64,000 nucleotides of DNA from Chlorophyllum brunneum (taxonomy: Eukaryota; Basidiomycota; Agaricomycetes; Agaricales; Agaricaceae). Shown here one piece after another: positions 10,508-22,470 of the stretch; the first letter of the stretch is position 1; the number at the start of each line of letters is the position of its first letter. A model generated the notes under the pieces. The model was not told the origin of the DNA, searched no databases, and saw only the letters and a program-made list of their open reading frames with translations. Where the stretch lies: positions 1,550,001 to 1,614,000 of the forward strand of contig OY756142.1 of assembly GCA_963576785.1 (NCBI GenBank), read 5' to 3'. Made by a program: the position numbers and the translations under genes.

Positions 10508-12373
10508 TTAGAATGTGACTTTCCTGCCCTCGAAGGCAGTAATGCCACCAGACCTTGCAGTACCGCGGGGCCCACCACGACCACGGCCGCCACGTCCACC
10601 ACGGTCACCGCCCCGTCCCCATCCACCACCCCGTCCACCACGGTCACCTCCTCGTCCACCTCCCCGTCCGCCCCGGCCGCCACGGTCGCCACCACCGAAG
10701 CTATCCCTTGGCTGTGAGTAATCTAACCGGATACGACGACCTTCGATTTCTGTACCAGACAGCGCCTGGAACGCGTTCTTCGCATCCTCGATGTCCTCCA
10801 GCTCGACATAACCGAACCCCTTGGGTTGGCCTGTCTCCCTGTCAGTAGGTAGACGGATGGTTTTGACGCTATAACCCTCAAAGTATGACCAGAGCATGTC
10901 TTCAGAGATAGTGAAGGGGAGATTGGCGACGAAGAGGGTATGGCTAGGGGGACTGATCTGGTCGTTAAACGACTTTGTACGTGTCTCACGCGCCTGGTTG
11001 GGGTTGGGCGGTATCGAGCGATCGACGTTGATAGGACGCCCGTCAATGTCCTGCCCATTCATCTGCAGGGCTTTTGCGACCGCCTCTGTTGTTGAGAAAT
11101 GCACGTATCCAAAACCACGCGACTTTCCAGTGTTGCGGTCTGTCTGGACGGTGGCGGAAACGACCTCACCACAATGAGCGAATTCCTGAGCGAGACGGTC
11201 ATTGTCAACCGACCAAGAAAGACGGCCGACGAAAATAGATTTGGTTTCCTGTGCAGCAGGATCTACTTTGGCTTTCTTTGCCTCAGGTCGCTCTTCCTCC
11301 AAAGCTTTTCGTTTAGCTGAAAACAGTCAGTCACGAACAGCGTTTTGGGACAAGGTGACGCACTGCTTGTGGTTGGCTTGGGAGCAGGCTTGCTGGCATC
11401 AGCCATTTGGACGTCGCCGTCACCATCTCCCTCAGACTCGGATTCGGATTCATCAGAACGGGATGACGTTGCCTTCTTGGTAGCAATGGTCATTTTGGGT
11501 TTCTCGTCCGAGTCTGACTCTGAATCCGACTCAGAGCTCTCGTCACTTGACTCAGAGTCAGAATCCTTGGCGAGTTTAGCGGCTCCATTCAAGCCTTTAC
11601 CAGCAGGTTTGGCCTTTGTTTTGTCTTCCTGGTCAGAGCTATCCGAGTCTTCGCTGTCGTCTTCGCTTGAGGATGAGGAAAATGATGGGACCTTCACCTT
11701 TGTGGGGAAGGTAGTTTTAACTGTGGGTTTGGTTTCAGATGCAGAGTCGGATTCAGATGAGGAATCGCCGGATGAGGAATCGGCCTTAGCGGAAGGTGCA
11801 GCTCTGGATTTTGTGAATTGCACAGCCGATTTGGCTTGTTGGGACCCCTTGTCAGGGAGTTCATCCGCACTGCCACTTTCGCTCTCCGAAGACGACGAAG
11901 CAGAAGAAGATGCGGCCTTTTTTGAGGGTGCCTTCACCTGGGAGGCCTTCGGTCTCTCCTCCTCAGAGGAAGAGTCCTCACTACTCTCACCAGAAGATTC
12001 ATCCTTTGAATAGAGACCTATTCATAAACTTGGTACACAACAGGGAAAAAATGCATACCTCGCCATTGGCAGTGGTTGTGGGCTTAACATCTTCCTCACT
12101 CTCAGAATCAGAGTCCGACGAATTACTGGGGGATTTAGGTGCAGGTTTCTTTGAAGGCTTTTTCACCTTCTTCCCTTTCCCGTTCTGTTAAGTTACGTTC
12201 AGGAAGAGATGAGGTTGAACGGTCAAGAATTGACTGACAACAGGAAGGTGAGCCTGCGCCTTTGCTAGGATCTCCTTCGCGGTTACAGGCACCGGTTTTA
12301 CAGGTCTTGCAACAAGTTTGGCTGGGACAGCCTTTTGGGCCTTCTTTTCGCTCTTCTTGTCAGCTTTGACCAT
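10508..12373 (-). CDS. NSR1: Nucleolin-like RNA-binding protein (Nsr1/Gar2 type)
   Basis: Nucleolar factor needed for pre-rRNA processing and 40S assembly. Four exons (12239-12373, 12059-12184, 11364-12003, 10508-11316) give 569 residues. The order is classic: a basic Lys-rich N-terminus (MVKADKKSEKKAQK), a long acidic/serine region with CK2-type DSDSES runs (about residues 60-295), two RRMs, and a Gly/Arg-rich tail made of GGRGG and GGDRGG repeats. RRM1 contains SIFVGRLSW and RGFGYVHF; RRM2 contains TLFVANLPF and KGFGYVEL, so both RNP motifs are intact. Long open frames on the opposite strand of the acidic and Gly regions are composition artefacts. The gene is divergent from MRS6 with 145 bp between starts. 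Confidence 0.93.
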
Positions 12374-12518
12374 CGGAGTGAGCAAACGAAGGTTATATGT
12401 CCCAGAAAAATATGTTCGAAATTTTTGGCAAAGGATCTTCTGCTTTAGGGCAGGTGTAATAAGTGACCACGTGATACTAGCGGAGCATTGGCAATCGCGC
12501 CTACGATGCTCTACGATC
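12374..12518. promoter_or_regulatory. shared divergent promoter NSR1/MRS6
   Basis: Only 145 bp lie between the two start codons, so initiation for both genes must occur here. No specific factor site is claimed. Confidence 0.5.
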
Positions 12519-14325
12519 ATGGAGGACTCTCAATTCGACGTCGTTATCTTCGGCACCGGTCTCACAGAATCCATAGTTGCTGCGTAGGTCTACACTTCAA
12601 CGCATGAACTCCCTGTACTTATACCATCATGCAGAGCCCTTTCCAAGTGGGGCTTCAGAGTCGCCCATATTGATCGCAACCCGTACTATGGGGGTAATGA
12701 AGCAAGCCTAACACTTGATGACTTCGCGAAATGGGTGGACACTCTTTCATCGAATTCTTCAAAATTCTCCCGCGCTACCCGGTCGGCGGATGTTCCGTCC
12801 TTCGCTCGACAATACTCAATCTGTCTTTGCCCTACCATAATCCCTTCAATGGGGCCCTTCATTGATGCCCTCATCTGGTCTGGTGTCTCTACCTACAGCG
12901 GCTTCCGCCTTTTAGAACACGTTGCGGTATATGATGGTGCCGGAGGCTTCAAAAATGTTCCCGGAAGCAAGGAGGATGTCTTCCAGAATAAAGCTATCAG
13001 CTTGATCCAAAAAAGGCGTCTCATGCGGTTCTTGACTTTCGCTGTTGGTGACTTTGAACAATCACCTGAACTACAAGGAAGACATGACCTTCCCTTCGCT
13101 GAATTTCTGGAGATTGTGTTCTCTCTAGACAAAGAGCTTGTCGATGTTATCACATACGCGCTTGCATATTCGGGCAAATCCACAGGTACGCATTGTCACT
13201 GCAACTCTTTTACACCTCCCATTGAGGGAAAACAGATTCCATAATGACCGTGTTGCCTCGCATACAGCGATATTTGCGTTCCGCGGGTCGTTACGGACCG
13301 TCTCCCTTCCTTGTTGGACATTATGGTGGAGTTGGAGAAATATCCCAAGGATTTTGCCGTGCAGCTGCCGTCAACGGCGCGGTTTATATTCTCGGTAGAG
13401 AAATCGTGTCAATCAACTCTGAGACGACCCTCACCCAATCCACTGACGATCAGTCTGGCTCAAGCAGTCCTCCCAAGGAATTACGCCCATATTCTATATC
13501 CCTCGAGGACATTGCAGAACCCTTGAAGGCGCATGTTATAATAAGCTCCACTCCGTACTTGCCGAACCAACTTTCCAGCCACTGTCGCTATACACGTCTC
13601 CCCTTCGCGTCGGAGGCCGTATATACACTGAGGTGGATTGCCCGATGCGTTGCTATCGTGGAAAACCTCATCCCCGTACATTTTCCGCCCCAGAATGAGT
13701 ATCTAGAAGACGATGACGATGATGAAGATGGCGAAAAGGGAGAAAATGAACCAAAAGCGCACAAATCCACTGACACCGCCGTGCTCGTGTTCCCCCCGTT
13801 ATCTCTAGACGGTGGCTCTTCTGAATTTTCCGCCGTCGCTTTAATAACTGGCGAGGGAACCTTATCAGCTCCGAAAGGCAAATGTAAGTGTACTCTGTCG
13901 CTCCCTCGACCTTCCGATGACCAGATACCTTAGATATTCTATACATTGGACTTCCCCTGGCAGGGAACGCGACGACTGACCCCTCACAGATGCTCCGACC
14001 CTATCTCGACATCATCCTCAAGCTCGGGACGGAAGATGTTCAAGAACCCCTTTTCACCGCCTTCTACACCGAGGACATGGGAGATATCACACCACATATT
14101 ACGGATGACCCACACCACGATAGTCAGGCACCGTGGCTTATCCCACCCCCACTGCCTTTGGAACCTCTTGGTGACGTCGCCGACGCGGCAGCGCAAAACG
14201 CTGACATTATTTTCCGCGAGGTCCTTGGAACTCTGGCTAGCAACGATGTGCGATATCACCGAGATAACGCCCAGAATAATAGCATTTGGCCTGAAATTGT
14301 TTCCACAGACGAGGAAGCGGTATGA
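12519..14325 (+). CDS. MRS6: Rab escort protein (Rab geranylgeranyltransferase component A)
   Basis: Presents newly made Rab GTPases to the prenylating enzyme and delivers them to membranes. Four exons (12519-12583, 12635-13185, 13236-13883, 13934-14325) encode 551 residues. The GDI/REP fold is clear: FDVVIFGTGLTESIVAAAL at the N-terminus, HIDRNPYYGGNEASL, then YGGVGEISQGFCRAAAVNG in sequence-conserved region 3B. At 551 residues and with acidic insertions (DDDDDEDGEKGE near residue 390) it fits REP better than the roughly 450-residue Rab GDI, which normally lacks them. The weak FAD-like Gly motif is expected for this superfamily and does not imply an enzyme. Its 3' end lies only 32 bp from the facing hydrolase gene. 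Confidence 0.9.
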
Positions 14326-14357
14326 TTGTCCGAACCATCTACACCTCCAGCCCGTAA

Positions 14358-15610
14358 TTATTTTGATTTTGTGAACCATTTTGCAACTAACTCTGCTACT
14401 TTGATATTGTTCTTTTCCATGAACATCAAATGCGCGTTCCCATGTATTCCAACCTCTCCTAAATTGATATGCTCCACCCTGACACCGGCTTCTTTGAGAT
14501 AATCGACCGTGCAACTGTCATAAACCGCGTGATAACTGGCCTCAGATGTCACTACAAGTATAGGTATCTTCATCAAATTGATGAGTTTGCGCGCAGGGGA
14601 TGCTTGTCGGAAGCAAGTGAACAGAGAAGAATTACTCGCAACTATAGGTACCAGATCACTCGCCGAGGACAGCGGTGGATCATAGGTTACGGGAATCTCG
14701 GTTATGCCAAACGGACGGGCGGTTGCCGCTGGAGGGAAAATGGCGTTGATGAACGGTGGTCCCGTTGGTTCCAGAGCAACGATGGTCCTAACGAGATCAG
14801 GTCTGGAATCCCCCAATGTCCAGCCCAGAGCGCCAGACTGTGAGTGCGTCAGGAGGACGACAGGCTTGAAGATAATTCAGTAACTCGGTGTGTACTGTAG
14901 CAAACGACTTACGCCGATCTTGTCCAACAAGGCTGATCCGGCGTCCCTGATCCTCACCGCTGTCTCCCGCTGAGAAACGAGACTGGGTGCGGTCGACGCA
15001 TAGAGGCTGTCAAAGACTGGGTCTCCCATACTCCCATTTCCAGGCCACTGTGTGTGGAGTGTTGCTTGTGGCCAAAGTTTGTACCGTTGCGGCGCAGTGA
15101 AGCGTGACTCGATGGTGAAAGTATCATACGTGCTTTGAGGACCATCCACATCAATTTGGAAAAACGATCGACCCCGGACGGGCTGGTCCACAATGTAGAC
15201 CTGTAGTTCATAAATTGAGAAAAGTAAAAAGAAAGTAGGATGAGTCTTTGAAGCCATTACCTCATACCCTTTGCTGAGGAAGAAGTCGCCCCAGCCTGGA
15301 CGTCCATCAGGTGTGTTGAGAAAGTTAGTACCAGTCATGGCTGGCGTTTAGCACGTTCAGAGCACATTTAATTGTTCGAACATTGTAGCTCCTTACCATG
15401 ACCGTGGATCATAAGCAATGGGAATGGCTGCGTAACATGCTGAGGTGTCAAGCGCTCGACATACATTGACCCCTCCATGATGCTCGAGTTTTCTCGTGCA
15501 ACATAGTTTCCCCCCGCGTAGAAATAGGACCTGCGATGTAATGTGGTCTGGCTCTGGGCGTGTGCGCCGCACACGAAAAGAAGCAGGAAATTCAAGAGAG
15601 CGATTTTCAT
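14358..15610 (-). CDS. secreted alpha/beta hydrolase (esterase-like)
   Basis: Four exons (15397-15610, 15261-15340, 14913-15200, 14358-14864) encode 362 residues. The protein begins with a signal peptide (MKIALLNFLLLFVCGAHAQ). The fold's landmarks are LLMIHGH (oxyanion strand), a THSQSGALGW nucleophile elbow with catalytic Ser, VVTSEASYH carrying a likely acid residue, and GIHGNAHLMFMEKNN with the catalytic His. The pattern is that of the fungal secreted Abhydrolase_1/6 group with HSQSG elbows, whose substrates are mostly unknown. It lies tail-to-tail with MRS6 and next to secreted GH3 and subtilisin genes, which fits an extracellular role. Substrate cannot be read from sequence. Confidence 0.85.
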
Positions 15611-16788
15611 AGCCTGGAGATATTGAATGGTTTGCGGCAGATAAGTTCCTGGAGCCTCTTATTAATAGGAAGAGGGTCGAACTATAGACATTAAGTGCGC
15701 CCCATTGAGAGAGGGGTCTATTTTTCGAAAAAGCAACCTGTGTGAACACCAGTATATTATGCCTTTCAGGTGTGTAGGTGAGAAGCGTATACCTGGGAGA
15801 TTCATAGAAAAGGAGCTCCGTATTCCATAGAATGCAGTAATCCCATCCGGAACTACGAAATCTCCAGGTTGCGTGACTAAGTTAATGCATATCTTTTTGC
15901 TTCCCACAATAGTTCAAGGGGAGTCTCAAACCAAGTGGCATTAATGTGCAAGCATTTTGAACGCATTTCTGAAACTGGAGAGATCCCTTCGCATCGATAC
16001 GCTCCAACAATATTCCTTTTGAAACAACAGATGACCTTGCACAAGTACGCGGGGGGGAGGCCAGCAGCAATGGTGGGAACACCGTCTCCAGCACAGTCGA
16101 TGGGAGCCAGTGGAAATGCAAGACAAGAGCCACCGAAGGTCACTCTGAGGTTGACAGTCACGGGGAACGTCGTAGACCCGCAAAATAAAGGCATGGGATT
16201 TTAAAGGTTCTGCCAGCGCAAGCCCGGTTTCGGTGTCCAACCACAGTGGGTGGCTTTCCACCTGAAGAGTTACGGAGCGGCGTGGAAATAGAACTCAACC
16301 AATCACGGGTCGCGTGTAGCAGGTTCTTCAACAGCTATCTGGGAGCGACCAAGCGAGGGATCGACCCCGCTGAAAACTGAGCAGGGATTATATGGAGAAC
16401 ACATGTGTGAGAGTGGAACCAATCACCACCCGATCCGGCCTCGAACCTCAGTTTGATTGTAACTTTCGGAGACGGGTTGAACGGACCACGTCGGCGGGCG
16501 ACTTCGCTTAAGGACAAACGAGTGAATACACAAGACTCGAGATAGTATTCGAGGGTCAAGAGTCGGTCAACGCTTAATACCCTACAGCACCCAGGACTGT
16601 ACTATGATGCCGCGATGAACCGGTGTATCCTCTTGACTATGAAACCGAGACCTTAGGCAGTTCTCAACCTGACATAAGACTGCTATGTTCAAAAGCATTC
16701 AAAAACGACGTTGAATGATGATGCAATTTGATCTGTTATAACAGTCGCACACTTGAGAGAAACTTAAAAATACATCAGTTTTGTCAGC
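15611..16788. other. 1.2-kb gap between hydrolase start and GH3 stop
   Basis: Contains the hydrolase promoter and the GH3 3' region. The minus strand shows overlapping frames (15877-16194, 15941-16261, 16335-16559) with some protein-like segments but no recognised domain and no splice pattern that joins them. They may be a decayed gene or chance. Confidence 0.35.
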
Positions 16789-19240
16789 CTACAACAATAG
16801 GTCTTGCGGCCACTGAACAATGCGCGCAGAACTACCAGCTAGGATGAAGGAGTGGGTCAAAGCTCCATCTCCCGTGTCGAGGACGAGTTGATAATTGCCT
16901 GGGAAAAGCCAGAGATCACCGCTTTCGTCAGCGCGGGCCACTGAACCGACGGTCACCTTCAAATCGACGGTCGCAAAAGACCCTGTTTTGATGTTGTGAG
17001 CGCGGGCGAAGGAAACCAGTGATTTGTTGGGGCGAGGAGTCGGGCCACTGTCACCTTTGAGGAAGAGGAGGGCGACGTAGTCGGAAGTAGTATTTCCAGT
17101 ATTCCGGACGTCGACTTGGAAAGTATCGAAGGTAGCGAGGTCCAAGAATTGATTGCTGCTAGCACGAATGAGTTGTTGAATGTTATAACGTGCAGCGGGC
17201 TGCCCTTTCCACGAGAAACCAAAAGTCGTGAAGTGTAAACCGTGTCCAAACTCGAGGACAGGTGTTCCAGTGTACCATTTATAAGTTCGTCCAGGATTGG
17301 CGGGACTCGGACGAAGTGACATGTCTGTCATTCCGACCTGGTTAATAAAGTCCGCTGGATACTGGGTGGTCGAGAGGCGCCCGGCGGGTGCAGTGGCGCC
17401 GGTGATTATGTCGAAAATAGCAGTTCCGCCACTCTGTCCAGGATAGCCGGCCCATATGATCGCCCGAACCTAGAAAAGACGATTAGTCCTTAGTATCCCT
17501 CCGTGCCAATGTTACTCACGTTATCATTCGCGAGGAGATCTGTATCGTCGACCTGGCCCCCTCCAAATTGTACCACGATAACAGGTTTTCCCAGCGACGC
17601 AAGCTGCTCCACTAGGTCTAGCTGATTTCCGGTCCATGCAATCGTAAGTCGATCTCTTGACTCCCTCTCAATCGTATTATCAATACCTCCAGCGAAGACA
17701 ATAATATCAGCAGACTTTGCAACATCAATTGCAGCGGCAAAGCTGGCATCGGAAGTGCCGTTAACTGCGGTCCCAGCAGCTGATATTACCTTAAACCCAG
17801 CATCTGACGCGCCTTGGAATGGGGTAATAATGAAGGGAGCAGTTCCAAAGTAGTTACCCTGCATGTCGACCGTTGCATTGGTGTAGGGGCCAATGATAGC
17901 TATGGTCTTCCCGCTCGATAGGATGGGAAGGAAGCCATCGTTCTTTAGGAGGACAATACCTTCCACGGCGGCGCGGTGGGCAAGAGTTTGAGCATCAGGT
18001 TTGTTGACGTCTGACCAGTCAAGCTGCCTGAATGGCTGGGACTCAGGCGAATCAAAGTAGCCGAGTCTGGCGGTCAGTTCATGAGCTTGGAAGAATGTGA
18101 TGTGATAACGGACGAGATGCTCACCTCATCAAGGACGTATACTGCCGTGACAATGCCTGTTCCAGGTCATCCCTTGTAATCAAAGATTGATTCAAAGCTT
18201 CGGGTAAATGGCTCGAATATGACGTCCCACAGTCAACATCCGTTCCAGCCTTCAAAGCATCGGCAACTGCTTGTGCAAACGTGCTCGTGAAGTTGTGGGT
18301 AGTGAAGATGTTCCCGATAGCGTCACAGTCAGATGTTACCCAGCGGTCGTCATTGAAACCCCAGAAGTCCCGTAAGACGTTCTGAAGCAGGTAGGAATTT
18401 GCACAGGAGGGAACACCGTTGACAGAGTTGTAGCTGCACATTATCGACGCTACTTTTGCATCTCGCACACAAGCCTGGAAGGGAGGGAGGTAGTATTCGC
18501 TCAGGTCCTGAAGAGAGACCTTTGCGTCGAAATGGAACCGATCGATCCCTTCCCAGGAGTCCAGGTCATATGCAGCAAAGTGCTTGCAGTCGGCAGCAAC
18601 TTTGAAGTAGGGACGAGGATCGATACCCCCTTGCAGTCCATCGATCAGGTTCAAGACGTAGTGTGATATATGAAAAGGGTCTTCTCCGGGAGTCTCTTGG
18701 CCACGACCCCAGCGAGGATCCTTGAAAGGATTGATGTTGGGCGTGAAAAAGTCGAGACCCGCACGGTGAAAATTATTGAATGCACGGGCTTCCGTACTAA
18801 TCACGGTGGCGACGGCCTTCACTAAATCGGTATCAAAGGTCGCGCCAAGGACGATTGGTTGAGGGAAGGAGGTCGCTGAACTGAATTCACCCGAAGGGGC
18901 GAACGAAACCCCAGGACTTCCAGCAACACCATGCTACACAATCTACATGAGTTTCTGAATAAGGTAGAGAGCAAAAACAGACCAAAGCTTCAGACCACCA
19001 CTGGTACGAGGGAACGCCAAGTCGGGGGACGCCAGGCGATACATTATCAGTGTTCTGGGTAAGTTCCTCATCTGTGAACATTTGGATGAGAGCACGAGCG
19101 CGGGCAGCTGGCTCTTTTGTGGTGTCGCAGACAACCGTAGATTTCAAGGGACCATTGGCACAGTCAGGGAATGAGTAGTTGAATTGTGCAAAGGTGACAT
19201 TTGCCACGACGGAAAGAATAGACGCGAGGAACAGCTTCAT
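16789..19240 (-). CDS. GH3 exo-1,4-beta-xylosidase-like glycoside hydrolase
   Basis: Secreted enzyme expected to release xylose or related sugars from the non-reducing ends of plant cell-wall oligosaccharides. Four exons (18983-19240, 18125-18933, 17520-18066, 16789-17469) give 764 residues. A signal peptide (MKLFLASILSVVANVTFAQ) precedes the N-terminal GH3 domain with DPRWGRGQETPGEDP, CKHFAAYD and the nucleophile motif VTSDCDAIGN. The C-terminal domain has VEGIVLLKNDGFLP and GYPGQSGGTAIFD, and the fibronectin-III-like domain starts near PVLEFGHGLHFTTF. SDCDA and LGYFDSP are typical of fungal xylosidases rather than beta-glucosidases, so that activity is preferred; arabinofuranosidase activity is possible. 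All key residues are present. It is divergent from the subtilisin gene. Confidence 0.93.
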
Positions 19241-19934
19241 GCTGTCTCTGAAGTCCTCGAGACTTGAAAGGGGACTTTAAGTATCGACTTTTCGAACCTC
19301 GGTAGTAATTATGGTGCCCCGCATTTGCGACTTTGGGCTTTATTTCCAGACATCCAACCACAGGAGGCGACCAGGAACAAAGTTTCGTTCTTGAAGTCAC
19401 GGGTATACAGTCGGACCGTACGATGTAGCGTATGACTTCAGAAAGGATCTTACCACAGTCTTGCGAAGCCTTCAGAGAGTGCGGGAGGCTGAATATAGAC
19501 CAGAAACCTTATGCGTTGAGAGAGTATGAATGTGCTTGTGAGAACGAAATACTTTTAGTCACGGTCATGCAGCGGCTTTGGCGAGAGAATGTTGGATTAT
19601 CGGGACAAGGAAGTGGGGGAAGTTGATTTGACCATGAGCAGGTGGCACAGCATAGAAGGCTGTGAGAAAAACATCACTAAACGTCTGAAGCCCCTGTCCC
19701 ATGCCCGCTTTCGTCCTTCCTTGCCAGGAAGATCACCTGGACATCCTGGCAATGACTGGTGGTAATGCTGGCTTCTTATTGCTTATCTCCTGGGTGCAGG
19801 TGGGTCCGCAAGCTCGATCTATGTTTCCATGCGGTACTTGGCACCGAACAATATGTCTCTATCATGTACTTGGTCGCTCGAACAATACTTAAAACGATGT
19901 GCCACGTCGGATGATACCGAAGTTCCTCTGAATC
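19241..19934. promoter_or_regulatory. divergent upstream region of GH3 and subtilisin genes
   Basis: A 694-bp region drives two genes for secreted hydrolases in opposite directions. No good GGCTAA-type XlnR site was found near the GH3 start. Short frames inside have no recognised product. Confidence 0.4.
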
Positions 19935-21979
19935 ATGCTCGTCTCTGTCACTGGGGTCTTCCTTTGCTTGGGTGCTCTCCTCACCAGAGCTGCACCTCTT
20001 GTATCATCAGAAACGATCAGGAAATACGCTGGTGATGTAGTGCATGACTCTTACATTGTCAAGCTCAAAGATGGAGCCAACTCCACGCAAATCGCTTCAT
20101 CTATTCTGGGTACCCACAAATTGATTAAAACCTTCTCTACAGACTATTCCAGTCCTATCTTTAATGGGTTCGCAGGTAAATTCTGCGTGTTTCTTCCCTT
20201 CTAAATCAGCTCACATGCCTGCTCTAGCATCGTTGAACGAGGAAGAGTTGACGAAGCTTCTTAGATCATCTGATGTTGAATATATCGAGGAAGACGGCAT
20301 CTTGTACACATCAGACATAAATGAGCTCTCTGCCCGCTCTCCAGTTTCACAGTATGTTTCCGCGACAATGATTGAAATACTTGTATGCTTATTGTCGAAG
20401 AAATGATGCATCTTGGAATTTGGCACGCTTGAGCCAAGACAATCCAGCTACCCATCCTCCATTCACCTACACGTATAGTCCCATCGCCGGATCTGGTGTA
20501 GACATATATATCCTTGGTGAATGATAGTATTTAATGCTCACTTTGGCGCTTTCTTAACACTTGCCGCTGCTAGATACTGGTCAGTGAATTGACCCCTGTC
20601 GTGGTGGCGCTCACCTATCACCCCTGATATATAGGTGTCTTCACTGGCCATGTATGTTTTCCGTGCCCAAATGCTGAGCGTATATCTCAACTTTAGGGGC
20701 ATAGAACGAGTTTGGTGGCCGAGCAAGCTGGGGTGCTACCTTTGGTGGTTATCCGTATGTGATGCACTTACACACCTGACATACTTTGCCTCAGCTGCTG
20801 AACGATAGGGACGCTGATGGTAATGGTCATGGTAAGATGTTGCGTACTTCTACGCTTTGAAATCTGACAGTCTTTCAGGGACGGCTCTAGCGTAAGTGGT
20901 TTGGCCACAGGGTGCACAAGCTAGCAACCCATTACCGTTATCAGAGATATTGCAGCAGGAACTACCTATGGGGTTGCCAAGGTAAGGAGGCCCTTTACCT
21001 CCACGGAAACCTTTGTATTTACTATCCGGATTTGCTTTTGTCAGCTTGCGAGGATCATTGCCGTTAAAGTTTTGAATGATCAAGGGTAGGCTTTCCAGCG
21101 GTTTTAAAAATAATGTCGCCAACGTCTGAACCTGCAGGTCCGGCACGATAACGGATATGTAGGTAGTGAGAAATAAAAAAGATAGCCTAACTAATCGAGG
21201 GGAATGCCCTGCAAATAGCATCGCTGGGTTTTCGTGGGTCGTGCAAAACGTGAAGAGCACGGGGCGAAAATCTGTCGTCTTGTTAGCCTTGGGTGGTTCC
21301 GCATCCACCGCTTTGGATACAGTAGTCATAAGTGTGGGTGTGAAACATCTATACCCTGCAGTTCAGCTCTGACTCCATTTCAGGTCATTAATAGCGGAAT
21401 TTCTGTCGTGGTATGTCCCGGTGATAATCCGGTTCGCGACATAATATCTTTGGCTCCCTAGACTGTTGCGGGGGGTTCGAATACCGATGCATCTAACTTC
21501 AGCCCCGCAAGAGTAATGCAAGCGATTACTGTCGCTGCTTCTACGCAAGATGACAGTGCAACCTCATTCAGTAATTTCGGATCTGTCGTCGACCTCTATG
21601 CGCCCGGACAGAACATTGCCACCGCGGGAATCGCCAGTCCAAATGTATGCTCTCAACAAACCCGTACAACATTTTATCTTCTTACCTCTTTTTGTCTGAA
21701 GATCACGGTCACACTTTCCGGTGTATCGATGGTAAGTGATTATTTGTACTGGGGTACTTCACTTTGACAACCGGTCTACAGGCAGCTGCACACGTCGCGG
21801 GTCTCGTCGCGTACCTTCTCAGCCTCACTGGGCCGATATCCCCCGCAATTGTGATTGCCGACTTGACTACGATGAGCCTAAAGAACGTACTTTCAGGCAT
21901 TCCCGTACACCCAATCGTCTTGCTAATAATGATGTCAGTCGTATTGGGATTACCGTCTAGTAGTTGTCCCTTCCTGTGA
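19935..21979 (+). CDS. subtilisin-like serine protease (S8, proteinase K type) with micro-exons and a C-terminal frameshift
   Basis: Secreted endopeptidase: signal peptide (MLVSVTGVFLCLGALLTRAAP), an I9-type propeptide (DSYIVKLKDGAN; VEYIEEDGI) and a catalytic domain. About 16 exons are needed; exons after the propeptide include 20574-20579 (6 nt), 20635-20651 (17 nt), 20705-20754, 20809-20831, 20879-20891 (13 nt), 20945-20981, 21045-21085, 21138-21158, 21219-21333, 21384-21410, 21462-21644, 21702-21731 and 21782 onward. The spliced product has the catalytic Asp in YILDTGVF, FGGRASWGATFGGY, the His in DGNGHGTALA, LGGSASTALD, and the Ser in SGVSMAAAHVAGL. Close to the end, LSGIP runs into a foreign tail while the expected NRLANNDVSRIGI lies in another frame, so one base appears lost near 21902-21913. 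The gene may be young pseudogene material or make a tail-altered protease. Confidence 0.75.
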
Positions 21980-22470
21980 ATTCATCTATACTATCATCTA
22001 AGTTTCGCGCCACTCATATTGAACGTGAGTGAGAATATGAACTTCACACATGCGGACTGGCCGTAACTCGGGCTCGAACGTGTACCCAACCGGCATCAAT
22101 CTTAAAAATCTACACAACCATCAATCCACCGCCTTTCAGCATCCCCACCTTTTCCATCTAGGTGATATATATCATCTTCTCCGCGGTCGATGCACGTGCT
22201 ATTTAAATCTGAAACCGAAGAGTGAAAGGCCCATGGAGAAAACTTGTGAAGTTCGGCATTTCTATGTGTCACACAGTAATCTTGAGTATGGCACCAACCC
22301 AGGTGGTTCCGGGCCGTGGGGACCTACCACAACTTACAAGGATCGAAAGTCTCTGTTGTTTTGTAGCGGGCTGATATAGAGCCACCCGGAGTATTCAGGC
22401 ACCTGGAAATTTTTGAAGGGCGTACGCTTGACAGTCAACTAGAGTAAGGGATAGCCTACCCTAGTGGACG

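Noticed and set aside
10515..10848. Pro/Arg- and His-rich plus-strand frames
   Set aside because: Reverse of the NSR1 Gly/Arg tail; pure composition artefacts.
11345..12013. 222-codon plus-strand Ser/Glu-rich frame
   Set aside because: Mirror of the NSR1 acidic/serine tract on the opposite strand; low complexity keeps both strands open.
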